Source: Aquirhabdus sp. (lineage in GTDB: Bacteria; Pseudomonadota; Gammaproteobacteria; Pseudomonadales; Moraxellaceae). Taken from it: DNA of 24,750 nt. A program made the position numbers and the translations under genes. Of the stretch, positions 14,780 through 22,433 are shown piece after piece. Each line of letters starts with the position of its first letter. Position 1 is the stretch's first letter. The DNA lies in assembly GCA_030150135.1 (NCBI GenBank), contig JASLGO010000070.1:1-24750 (forward strand), read 5' to 3'. The notes under the pieces were generated by a model. That model saw only the letters and a program-made list of their open reading frames with translations. It did no database searches and was not told where the DNA came from.

Positions 14780-15529
14780 TTAGATTACTTTCGCTTCGTT
14801 TTTCAGTTTTTCGATTAGCTCGTCAACCGATTTCACTTTGATACCTGCTTTACGCTCTGCTGGTGGCTCAACTTTCAAAGTTTTAACCGTAGAAGCTGTG
14901 CTTACGCCGTAATCCGCTGGAGTTTTGGTATCCAATGGTTTTTTACGTGCTTTCATGATGTTAGGCAATGCTGCATAACGTGGTTCGTTCAAACGCAAGT
15001 CAGTTGTGACGATTGCTGGCAATGCCAAATCAACAACTTGTGCGCCGCCATCAACTTCACGTTCTACTTGCAATGTTGTACCGTTTACAGTCACTTTCGA
15101 TGCGAAAGTACCTTGACCAACACCCATCAACGCAGCCAACATTTGGCCAGTTTGGTTATTGTCATCATCAATTGCTTGCTTACCGAGCAAAATGATTTGT
15201 GGTTGTTCTTGATCAGCGATCGCTTTCAGGATTTTAGCAACCGCTAAAGGTGCAACTGCATCATCAGTTTGAACCAAAATACCACGGTCTGCACCCAGTG
15301 CCATTGCTGAACGAATTTGTTCTTGTGCAGCTGTTGGACCAACAGAAACCACAACGATTTCAGTCACTACGCCTTTTTCTTTAAGACGTACTGCTTCTTC
15401 AACAGCGATTTCACAGAATGGATTAATTGACATTTTGACGTTAGTCAGATCAATACCTGTTTTATCTGCTTTTACGCGAACTTTAACGTTGTAATCGACA
15501 ACGCGTTTGACAGCAACAAGAGCCTTCAT
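14780..15529 (-). CDS. etfB: Electron transfer flavoprotein beta subunit (EtfB/FixA)
   Basis: AMP-binding beta subunit that pairs with EtfA. The 249 residues start with the hallmark KALVAVKRVVDYNVKVRVK, then MSINPFCEIAVEEAVRLKEKG (split 33-53) and ILLGKQAIDDDNNQTGQM (113-130), with AALMGVGQGTFAS following. The C-terminal arm (KSVDELIEKLKNEAKVI) is the usual one that wraps the alpha subunit. The ATG has a GAGGAA Shine-Dalgarno about 5 bases ahead. First gene of the etfBA operon, with a long upstream region. Confidence 0.98.
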   Translation of the reverse strand: MKALVAVKRVVDYNVKVRVKADKTGIDLTNVKMSINPFCEIAVEEAVRLKEKGVVTEIVVVSVGPTAAQEQIRSAMALGADRGILVQTDDAVAPLAVAKILKAIADQEQPQIILLGKQAIDDDNNQTGQMLAALMGVGQGTFASKVTVNGTTLQVEREVDGGAQVVDLALPAIVTTDLRLNEPRYAALPNIMKARKKPLDTKTPADYGVSTASTVKTLKVEPPAERKAGIKVKSVDELIEKLKNEAKVI

Positions 15530-15967
15530 AAAATTCCTCGGCTTGGCTAGTGGATATATTCAAAAAATATGATAGTACGATCAACAAAAAATCATCGTAC
15601 CTTCTTGAGCCTACTACATTTTTTATTTCAGCTTACTACGCATTTTCAGCATCATCAAAAACAAGCATGCATTAAAGACATAATTGTGCGCAGTATATTG
15701 CTATTTGACGGCGTTCAGGTCAAGCGCAATTGATATTTAAATCAGTAAAAATCTGTACTCATACATTTATCTTGATTTGTTATCGGAAAAACCGCAGTCA
15801 AAAACCCTCAAAGTATTTGACAACAACAATTGTCCACAACAAGATGCACAAATACTGACAACTCGTATTGTCAATATTTACCATTCACACATTAAAAGTC
15901 CCCAAACCTTTTAAAAGAGCACGTTAAGTCAAAATTAGATGAAATACATGCTTAAGGAGTTATTATC
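15530..15967. promoter_or_regulatory. 438-base divergent intergenic region etfB / diiron protein gene
   Basis: No gene is seen. It should hold the promoters of etfBA (leftward) and of the plus-strand gene (rightward). Leftward, TTGACC lies about 20 bases before TATACT (15700-15720 area), a spacing too long to trust. An inverted repeat GTACGAT..ATCGTAC (15575-15600) lies in the etfB leader. Rightward, two 18-base palindromes are described as a separate entry. Confidence 0.5.
15818..15873 (+). promoter_or_regulatory. Two copies of an operator-like palindrome TGACAA-N6-TTGTCA
   Basis: Site 1 at 15818-15835 reads TGACAA CAACAA TTGTCC (one mismatch); site 2 at 15856-15873 reads TGACAA CTCGTA TTGTCA (perfect). 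The centres are 38 bases apart. Site 1 starts within a consensus-like -35, TTGACA (15817-15822), and the right half of site 2 is TTGTCA, which could serve as another -35. They lie 95-150 bases ahead of the diiron protein gene. Repetition of the same half-sites and spacer suggests binding of a dimeric repressor or activator; the protein is unknown. Confidence 0.5.
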
Positions 15968-16807
15968 ATGCAAAGCACATTTGGAACATTAGATCATTCA
16001 ATAACGCGGAATGCACATCCGAAAATTACTGTGCGCCAGCCGGAATTCAATTTCGACCAGCTCCCTCAATATTACTTCAACAACAACCCACTCATGTCTT
16101 ATTTATTGACAGCGCTATCTTTAACATTTCCAACAGGTGAGCGATTTTTTGTTCATTCTGTGCGCAATGTACGAAATCAAGTTACATCTAAAAGCTTACA
16201 AGCGGATGTTTCTGCATTCATCGGGCAAGAAGCCATGCATAGCCATGCCCACGAAGGTTTCAATGCGTTTGCAGAACGTATTGGTATCAATGTGCAACCT
16301 GTTCTTGATTATGAAATAAAGAACACCGAGAAATTAAAAGAGCTACTCAATGACAAACAAAAATTGGCAGTAACTTGTGCGCTCGAGCATTTTACAGCCA
16401 TTATTGCGCAGTATTTGCTCGAACATAACGATCTCCATGCTCAACTTCACCCTGATGCAGCGCGTTTATGGATATGGCACGCGCTTGAAGAAACTGAGCA
16501 CAAAGCGGTTGCCTTCGATGTCTATAAAGAAGTATTTAATGATGAGACTGTTCGCAAACAAACGATGCGCATTGTCACTGCAACTTTTTTAACTCGAATT
16601 AGTCTTCTTACCACTAAACTTCTGCTCAAAGATAAAAAAGGACGTACGCAGTGGAAACAACATTGGTATGCACTACAACAACTATCGCAAGCGATCAAAG
16701 TATTACTACCCGCTTATATGGACTACTATAAAACCAATTTCCATCCGAATCAGCATGATAGTGATGCAATCGCGGATGAATGGAGAGGTGTTTTATTTGC
16801 AAGTTAA
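15968..16807 (+). CDS. Predicted metal-dependent hydrolase, ferritin-like diiron family (COG3687/PF10118 type)
   Basis: A 279-residue protein of the uncharacterised 'predicted metal-dependent hydrolase' family. Probable metal ligands fall in the helical pattern of diiron carboxylate proteins: Glu58 (PTGERFF), Glu88 and His91 with His93/His95 (QEAMHSHAH), Glu140-His141 (ALEHFTA) and Glu174/Glu175 with His178 (HALEETEHKAVAFDVY). No signal peptide is seen; a moderately hydrophobic stretch near 44-54 may be membrane-facing. The start has a textbook AAGGAG 8 bases ahead. The gene stands alone between divergent etfB and convergent xerC, with a terminator after it and twin palindromes before it, so it is an independently controlled single gene. 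The name reflects annotation tradition; an oxygenase or oxidase role is equally possible from the ligands. Confidence 0.9.
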   Translation: MQSTFGTLDHSITRNAHPKITVRQPEFNFDQLPQYYFNNNPLMSYLLTALSLTFPTGERFFVHSVRNVRNQVTSKSLQADVSAFIGQEAMHSHAHEGFNAFAERIGINVQPVLDYEIKNTEKLKELLNDKQKLAVTCALEHFTAIIAQYLLEHNDLHAQLHPDAARLWIWHALEETEHKAVAFDVYKEVFNDETVRKQTMRIVTATFLTRISLLTTKLLLKDKKGRTQWKQHWYALQQLSQAIKVLLPAYMDYYKTNFHPNQHDSDAIADEWRGVLFAS

Positions 16808-16842
16808 TTTCTTGCAATCATTGATTAATAATCACGTAAGTG

Positions 16843-16869
16843 AAGCGCTCAATTTGGGCGCTTTTCTTT
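16843..16869 (+). terminator. Rho-independent terminator after the diiron protein gene
   Basis: A stem AAGCGC (16843-16848) and GCGCTT (16858-16863) closes a 9-base loop, followed by the T-rich stretch TTTTCTTT. It lies 36 bases after the stop of the plus-strand gene. The reverse strand lacks a clean T-run, so it mainly serves the plus strand. The rest of the gap up to xerC (16870-16991) is AT-rich, with an imperfect long stem (16924-16975). Confidence 0.75.
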
Positions 16870-16991
16870 GATTAATGTGAGTGTAAATCATTGAACAAAT
16901 TATAAATAATAAGTATTTATCTTAATAATCATCTGAATTATTCACTTCAACGAAGCTCAGTGACCTCAGATTATTTATTATAACGACGCTC

Positions 16992-17960
16992 CTACTTCCT
17001 AGCTCTCGGATGCGCCTGATCGTAAACTTTGGTCAGATGTTCAAAATCCAAATGCGTATAAATCTGTGTCGTACTAATGTTCGCATGCCCCAACAACTCT
17101 TGTACTGCCCGTAAATCACCGCTGCCAGCTAACAGATGCGTCGCAAAACAATGCCTGAGCAAATGAGGATGTAAATGTTGCGCAATTCCAGCACGTAAAG
17201 CCTGATGGCTCACTCGACGTTCAATCGTTCGAGGATGCAATGATTCGCCACGACGCTCACTCACGAATACATGTAACACACCTTCTTCCGCCCACAATGC
17301 ACGATGGGGCAACCACTCCTGCAAGGCAATAAGTGCTTTAGAACCAATAGGTAAAACTCTAGTTTTACGACCTTTACCCGTTACAGTAACAATTTTTCGA
17401 CCTAAATCCAGCATAGGCAATGTCAAATCCGCCAATTCTGAAAGCCGTAAACCACTACCATATAGCAGTTCCAACATCGCACGATCACGCACCCATAATC
17501 TCGCCTCATCACGATCTTCTGGTGCTGGCTGGTCGAGCAATTGTTGAACAACTTCAGCATCCATTGTGCTTGGCAATGGTCGTGGTGGTCGATTAATCGT
17601 GAAATCTTGTGCGGGATTATGAGCGAGAATCTTCTGCTCGACGAGCCAGCTCGCAAAATGACGTATCGCAGAAAGCTCTCGCTGTAAACTTGAAGGAGCT
17701 AATCCACCTTCTTCCATTCGAAAACCCGAATAGCGTGTCAAAGCTCCTCGATCCAGTTGACTAAAATAATACGTATTTTCATCTATGCTATTTTCATGAT
17801 CACAATCTTGAACAGCATGTGGTCCTTTTTTTTCTGCTTGCAAAAATAAGAGAAGCTCGCTTACATCACGCTGATAAGCTTTGAGCGTATTTGGTGAACG
17901 CTGCTGAGTCGTCAGAATATCCAGCCATTGCGTCAATAAAACAGAATCTGAACGACTCAT
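16992..17960 (-). CDS. xerC: Tyrosine recombinase XerC
   Basis: Site-specific recombinase that, with XerD, resolves chromosome dimers at dif. The 322 residues comprise an N-terminal core-binding SAM-like domain (about 5-112) and a C-terminal catalytic domain. All catalytic residues are present: Arg172 (GSGLRLSEL), Lys196 (TGKGRKTR), His266 and Arg269 (HPHLLRHCFATH), His292 (LGHANISTT) and nucleophile Tyr301 (TQIYTHL). It is about 24 residues longer than E. coli XerC; the extra residues form an insertion at roughly 43-68 in the DNA-binding domain, rich in acidic residues and His. The family choice of XerC over XerD or an integrase rests on the overall match and the housekeeping context. It lies 30 bases downstream of murU with a Shine-Dalgarno AGGT, so it is probably co-transcribed with amgK-murU. 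Confidence 0.93.
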   Translation of the reverse strand: MSRSDSVLLTQWLDILTTQQRSPNTLKAYQRDVSELLLFLQAEKKGPHAVQDCDHENSIDENTYYFSQLDRGALTRYSGFRMEEGGLAPSSLQRELSAIRHFASWLVEQKILAHNPAQDFTINRPPRPLPSTMDAEVVQQLLDQPAPEDRDEARLWVRDRAMLELLYGSGLRLSELADLTLPMLDLGRKIVTVTGKGRKTRVLPIGSKALIALQEWLPHRALWAEEGVLHVFVSERRGESLHPRTIERRVSHQALRAGIAQHLHPHLLRHCFATHLLAGSGDLRAVQELLGHANISTTQIYTHLDFEHLTKVYDQAHPRARK

Positions 17961-17990
17961 AGACCTACTCGCGCCATGAGAGATAAATTA

Positions 17991-18665
17991 CTAAACAAGC
18001 CCGCTACGAATTTGTTGATCCAATTCAGCTAAACGCTCAATTGTCCCCACATCCACCCAATGATCATGCAGACATTCACCAGCAATTTTTCCAGCATCCA
18101 TCGCTTGACGTAAAATCGGCGCTAAAGGTGCTTTTCCTGCTGGAAGCGATTCAAATAACTTTGGTGAAAGTATGCTAATTCCTGAAAATGTCAACTTATC
18201 AACACCCTCTTGTGCAACTCGATGATTCGACAACGCAAAATCGCCATTCGGATGCTGCGGCGGATTTTTTACCAAAACCAAATAACCTAAATCACCATTT
18301 AAGTCTTTATCCACCAATGCCGCAAAATCAAAACGCGTCCACACATCACCATTCACCAATATAAATGGTTCAGAACCCAATAATGGCAAGGCTTTTTGGA
18401 TTCCACCTGCGGTTTCCAAAGGCTCACTTTCATGTGACCACAGAATCTCGACGCCAAATGACTGACCATCACCCAATGCTTCTACGAGCTTTTCGCCTAA
18501 CCAAGCTGTATTGATCACAATTTGGGTCACACCAGCTCGCTTTAGTGCTTCAATATGCCAAACAATCAGTGGTTTCCCACCAACCTCAAGCAGCGGTTTT
18601 GGAGTCTCTAGAGTTAACGGTCGCAACCGTGTTCCTAAACCCGCAGCTAAAATCATTGCACGCAT
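17991..18665 (-). CDS. murU: N-acetylmuramate alpha-1-phosphate uridylyltransferase MurU
   Basis: Nucleotidyltransferase that converts MurNAc-1-phosphate and UTP to UDP-MurNAc in the peptidoglycan recycling pathway that bypasses de novo synthesis and its fosfomycin-sensitive step. The 224 residues carry the sugar-phosphate nucleotidyltransferase signature AAGLGTRLRPLTLETPKPL (7-25), LETAGG (83-88) and the metal-binding NGDVW (105-109); the late HWVDVGTIERL supplies the second metal-site Asp. Length matches characterised Pseudomonas MurU. It follows amgK after about 55 bases, the classical partner order, which strongly supports MurU over a general glucose-1-phosphate thymidylyltransferase. xerC follows after 30 bases. 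Confidence 0.93.
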   Translation of the reverse strand: MRAMILAAGLGTRLRPLTLETPKPLLEVGGKPLIVWHIEALKRAGVTQIVINTAWLGEKLVEALGDGQSFGVEILWSHESEPLETAGGIQKALPLLGSEPFILVNGDVWTRFDFAALVDKDLNGDLGYLVLVKNPPQHPNGDFALSNHRVAQEGVDKLTFSGISILSPKLFESLPAGKAPLAPILRQAMDAGKIAGECLHDHWVDVGTIERLAELDQQIRSGLV

Positions 18666-18720
18666 TCAATATCTCTATGAAAAAACTCAACAAACTACTA
18701 ATATCATTTATAAATCAGTA

Positions 18721-19782
18721 TTATAAAAACTCTTGGAGCAACGGCATGCTATCTGGCATTTCAACCAAGAATGTAGGCAGAACACGATCGCACAACCATT
18801 GGTGGAATGCTGATAATTCGTTATAACCTTTGGTCTCAGTCAACAAATAGAACAACACCAACGGAAGATCATTCAAATAACCATCTTTGCCATCACGGAA
18901 ATAAAGTCGTGCAAAAATCCCGAGAACTTTAAGATGACGCTGTGCGCCCATCCAATCAAACCATTGTTTTAATTCAGCAAGCGACGTTCGACCTAGACGT
19001 CCATTGATACTTTGACGTTCCCAATAGACTTTTAACCACTCTTGCACTTTATCATTCGGCCATTGCACATAAGCATCACGTAACAACGATACAATGTCAT
19101 ACGTCACAGGACCAATCACAGCATCCTGAAAATCAATAATTCCTAACTCTTCAGTTTGATCAAGAACCATCAAATTACGACAATGATAATCACGATGAAC
19201 CACAACTTGAGGCTGACGCAATGCTTGATTTGCCAAGAAATCATAAGTAGTCATCAGTAAAGTCTGCTCTTCTTGAGACGGTTTCAGCATGAGAAATTTG
19301 CGTAGAAACCACTCGTCAAACAAACTCATTTCATCAACGAGTTTAATCTCGCCATAAGCAGGTAGAGGATAACGCTCCAGCGGCGGAGCTTGCTGTAACT
19401 CAATCAGCTGATTCATCGCCTGCGAATAGAGTTGATCGACATTTTCTGATGTCAGCACTTGTGATAAAACTGTATCACCAAAATCTTCTAATAAAATAAA
19501 CCCTTGAGTAACATCACTGGCAATAACTTTAGGAACTCGCACACCATGCCGCCCAAGCATCTCGCTAATCGCTAAAAACGGACGACAATCTTCACGAGGA
19601 GGTGGCGCATCCATCGCAATCAAAGTATGGTATGGCATTGATGCAGATTGATTGCCTGTAAAGTGCACTCTGAAGTATCGACGGAAACTCGCATCTCCTG
19701 TCAATGATTTAAGACTAATATCATTGCTTTCTAGTTTTTCTATGACCCAATGAGTCAACGTAAGCAAACGTTCAGATGACAT
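18721..19782 (-). CDS. amgK: N-acetylmuramate/N-acetylglucosamine kinase AmgK
   Basis: Anomeric sugar kinase of the aminoglycoside phosphotransferase (APH) fold that phosphorylates MurNAc at C1, feeding MurU. Within 353 residues the nucleotide-binding loop region is GDASFRRYFRV (29-39), the catalytic Brenner motif is VVHRDYHCRNLMV (194-206, with Asp198 and Asn203), and the metal-binding IIDFQDAVIGPVTYDIVSLL (split 215-234) completes the active site. Adjacent murU and divergent lptD reproduce the locus known from Pseudomonas, so the assignment is firmer than for a generic APH protein. Shine-Dalgarno AAGGA lies rather far (about 10 bases) from the ATG. A good promoter candidate is at 19856-19884. 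Confidence 0.93.
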   Translation of the reverse strand: MSSERLLTLTHWVIEKLESNDISLKSLTGDASFRRYFRVHFTGNQSASMPYHTLIAMDAPPPREDCRPFLAISEMLGRHGVRVPKVIASDVTQGFILLEDFGDTVLSQVLTSENVDQLYSQAMNQLIELQQAPPLERYPLPAYGEIKLVDEMSLFDEWFLRKFLMLKPSQEEQTLLMTTYDFLANQALRQPQVVVHRDYHCRNLMVLDQTEELGIIDFQDAVIGPVTYDIVSLLRDAYVQWPNDKVQEWLKVYWERQSINGRLGRTSLAELKQWFDWMGAQRHLKVLGIFARLYFRDGKDGYLNDLPLVLFYLLTETKGYNELSAFHQWLCDRVLPTFLVEMPDSMPLLQEFL

Positions 19783-19855
19783 ATACGACCAATCCTTGAC
19801 AAAAAAACAGTGTGATCAAAAACAACTAGACAAAAAACAACGTGAGTTACATCTA

Positions 19856-19884
19856 ATCATAGCGTGAGTGTAGCCGCTCGTCAT
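19856..19884 (-). promoter_or_regulatory. Candidate sigma-70 promoter for amgK-murU-xerC
   Basis: On the minus strand ATGACG (19884-19879; 4 of 6 to consensus) is followed by a 17-base spacer and TATGAT (19861-19856; 5 of 6). This leaves a leader of about 65-70 bases before the amgK ATG. Within that leader are two near-copies of GACAAAAAA..CA..GTGA (19798-19815 and 19829-19845). Confidence 0.45.
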
Positions 19885-19973
19885 ATTTTTCTCTATGATG
19901 CTGAGTATCTTATATTCAATGTTTAGTAATTTTTTTACGATATTCACTCACACTCGTCATTTCTTGCCAACGA

Positions 19974-20004
19974 TTGGGATAAACTAAGCCCGTTTGGTAT
20001 AAAC
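19974..20004 (+). promoter_or_regulatory. Weak candidate promoter immediately before lptD
   Basis: TTGGGA (19974-19979) and TATAAA (19999-20004) are separated by 19 bases. If used, transcription would begin only a few bases before the lptD ATG at 20016, a nearly leaderless mRNA, which would fit the absence of a recognisable Shine-Dalgarno. The spacing is suboptimal and a promoter farther upstream in the 233-base divergent gap is equally possible. Confidence 0.25.
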
Positions 20005-20015
20005 CTCTTACTAAG

Positions 20016-22433
20016 ATGGATAATCTGAAATTGCGTCAATTCAAAATTCATAATTTAGCTTTTGCCATTGGAATCGCTTCTACATTTTTTGTGGAGCAGG
20101 TTGTCTATGCAGACAGTTCAACCGAAAGCACGTCTGATACAACCCAACAAAGTGCTCAAAATTCTTTAGATGCACCTTTGGCTTATGGTTTTTTTGATCG
20201 GAATCAACTCGCTCAACTTCCTGCCGAACAAAGAATTCCCGTACCAGCAGCATGCCGTGGCGTATGGATTACACCGATTTCACCATCTGTAAAAATACCA
20301 AATTCATCCGTCAACGAATCAAACACAACGGCTCGTTCAGACCATGCCTATTACGATCCTGATACAGGTTCAGTACTTGAAGGAAATGTCAGAATTAGCC
20401 AACCTGGACGCCTACTCACTGCAGATAAAGCAACGATTGACCCAGATAAGACCATCATCACTGCCACAGGTAATGTCAAAATCGCTAGCCCAGGTTTAAT
20501 TAGTTATGGCGGTACAGGCATTTATCACTTAGACACAAAAACAGGCACTGTCAAAAACAGCAATTATATTGCCCAAGAACGTCAAGCTCATGGCACAGCA
20601 GGAGAAGTTATTCGCGAATCTGATGATGTTACACGTATTCTAGATTCTGTTTATTCGACTTGTGAACCAGATGCGATCGGCTGGAAACTCAAATCAAGTC
20701 AACTAATCCTCAATCAAGATACTGGTCGTGGCGTTGCTCGAGATGCAGCATTATATATTGGTAGCGTTCCTATTTTTTACTCACCCTACTTTAACTTCCC
20801 TATTGATGGTCGACGCTCAAGTGGGGTACTCATTCCTAGCTTTCGTTATAGTAGTAAAAATGGTCTAGATGTTGCGGTACCTTATTACTTTAATCTTGCC
20901 CCCAATTACGATGCAACGATAACACCCCGTGTAGTCACTAACCGTAACCCAATGTTGGATGGTGAGTTTCGTTTTCTGACTCCTTATTTAGGTCAAGGCA
21001 TCATCGATGGATCATTCATGCCCAATGATCCCGAATACAACAACCAAAACCGCAAAGAATTAAACTTCTTACACACCATGTCATTCGACCAAAACTGGAG
21101 TAGTCGAATCAATTTAAACTATGTATCAGACAAAGATTTTTTTTCTGATATTGGTCAGACATTTGGTCCAATCGCTACATTGACCCAAGAGCGTTCTGCT
21201 ACGCTGAATTACAATAATTCGGCATGGGGACTTAATGGATCATTACAAGCAATTAACTATCAAGAGCTGGACAATACCGTAGCAGATATTAATCGCCCCT
21301 ATGGTCGTGTCCAACTTAAATTGAACTACGATCAAGGGTCATTAAATGGCTGGGAACGCTTTGCAAATAACGATACAGGGTATTTCCAACGTGATATTAA
21401 TGATGGTTCGGGAGTACAGATTAACGGGATTCGGCAATACAACACGCTAGGTGTCAGATATAACTTCCGTGACGCAAGTGGTTACCTCATTCCAACAGCA
21501 TCAGTACGATCACTCATCTACCAAGATGAAGCTAATAACAATCAGCGCTCCCCCGCAGCTGTCGTTCCACAATTTACTTTAGATAGTGGTTTAGTTTTTG
21601 AACGCGATGCTGGCGCATGGTTGCAAACTTTAGAACCTCGATTCTTTTACGCATATTCACCGTATGTGAATCAATCGACTCTACCTGTATTTGATACAAC
21701 ATATACATCATTCAGTTACAGCCAACTCTTTAATCCATCCCGATTTGTAGGTAATGACCGCTTAGATGACAATAATTTCGCCACACTCGGTGTGACCAAT
21801 CGTTTTTATGATGAAGATGGTCTGGAAAGATTACGTATCGGAGTTGCAGATCGTTTTTACTTCAGCAATCGCGAAACGAGATTGATGTCAACAGATGCTG
21901 TTGGAACATCCAAATCCTCGGGCATAGGCTTAGATCTAGGTGCAACGTGGAATAAACATCTTAGCTATGATGGCAGTACATTATGGCTCGACTCAGGCCA
22001 AGTCGCTGCAAACTCATCAAGTATTCATTACACCACTGACTCAGGACGTGTAGTCAGCTTTGGCTATATTTACAGACGGACAGTTACAGAAGACAATCAA
22101 ATTGGTGCACGGGAAGCTACGGCTTCTTTTGTTCAACCTGTTTATAATAATTTCCGTATCGTCGGTTCTGTGCAATACGACTACCAAAGTGATGTCACTC
22201 GTGATGCACTCGTCGGCATTGATTATGATTCATGCTGCTGGAGCGTGGCACTCTATGGTAGAACCTTTTATAACGATTTCGACGTCATTAACACAACCAA
22301 ACCTCACACAGGCGTGATGTTACAAATCACATTTAAGGGATTAACTGGTAATTCAGATAGTGCTCTTTCAAGCCTGCTTAAGCAGAAAATTTATGGATTC
22401 ACGCAGGTAGACTCATCTTGGAAAAATCGTTAA
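20016..22433 (+). CDS. lptD: LPS-assembly protein LptD
   Basis: Outer-membrane beta-barrel that, with the lipoprotein LptE, inserts lipopolysaccharide or lipooligosaccharide into the outer leaflet. 805 residues (E. coli 784). Signal peptide about 1-32 with cleavage expected after VYA. An N-terminal LptA/OstA-like jellyroll spans about 110-230 (DPDTGSVLEGNVRISQ; TATGNVKI), then the barrel begins around IPIFYSPYFNFPIDGRR-like sequence. The cysteine pattern Cys80, Cys216 and adjacent Cys740-Cys741 matches the four Cys of E. coli LptD (31, 173, 724, 725) that form the two essential interdomain disulfides. No good Shine-Dalgarno precedes the ATG. surA overlaps its 3' end and is the chaperone for its own folding, a conserved pairing. 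Essentiality varies in Acinetobacter, some strains tolerating LOS loss. Confidence 0.97.
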   Translation: MDNLKLRQFKIHNLAFAIGIASTFFVEQVVYADSSTESTSDTTQQSAQNSLDAPLAYGFFDRNQLAQLPAEQRIPVPAACRGVWITPISPSVKIPNSSVNESNTTARSDHAYYDPDTGSVLEGNVRISQPGRLLTADKATIDPDKTIITATGNVKIASPGLISYGGTGIYHLDTKTGTVKNSNYIAQERQAHGTAGEVIRESDDVTRILDSVYSTCEPDAIGWKLKSSQLILNQDTGRGVARDAALYIGSVPIFYSPYFNFPIDGRRSSGVLIPSFRYSSKNGLDVAVPYYFNLAPNYDATITPRVVTNRNPMLDGEFRFLTPYLGQGIIDGSFMPNDPEYNNQNRKELNFLHTMSFDQNWSSRINLNYVSDKDFFSDIGQTFGPIATLTQERSATLNYNNSAWGLNGSLQAINYQELDNTVADINRPYGRVQLKLNYDQGSLNGWERFANNDTGYFQRDINDGSGVQINGIRQYNTLGVRYNFRDASGYLIPTASVRSLIYQDEANNNQRSPAAVVPQFTLDSGLVFERDAGAWLQTLEPRFFYAYSPYVNQSTLPVFDTTYTSFSYSQLFNPSRFVGNDRLDDNNFATLGVTNRFYDEDGLERLRIGVADRFYFSNRETRLMSTDAVGTSKSSGIGLDLGATWNKHLSYDGSTLWLDSGQVAANSSSIHYTTDSGRVVSFGYIYRRTVTEDNQIGAREATASFVQPVYNNFRIVGSVQYDYQSDVTRDALVGIDYDSCCWSVALYGRTFYNDFDVINTTKPHTGVMLQITFKGLTGNSDSALSSLLKQKIYGFTQVDSSWKNR

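Noticed and set aside
15700..15720. TTGACC/TATACT pair as the etfB promoter
   Set aside because: A 20-base spacer is outside the usual range, so it is not listed as a promoter.
16924..16975. Long imperfect stem after xerC as a terminator
   Set aside because: Arms pair with a bulge and the loop is large; no T-run follows on the minus strand.
19798..19845. Two GACAAAAAA..GTGA repeats as a CRISPR or operator
   Set aside because: Only two short imperfect copies, dominated by A-runs; no array structure.
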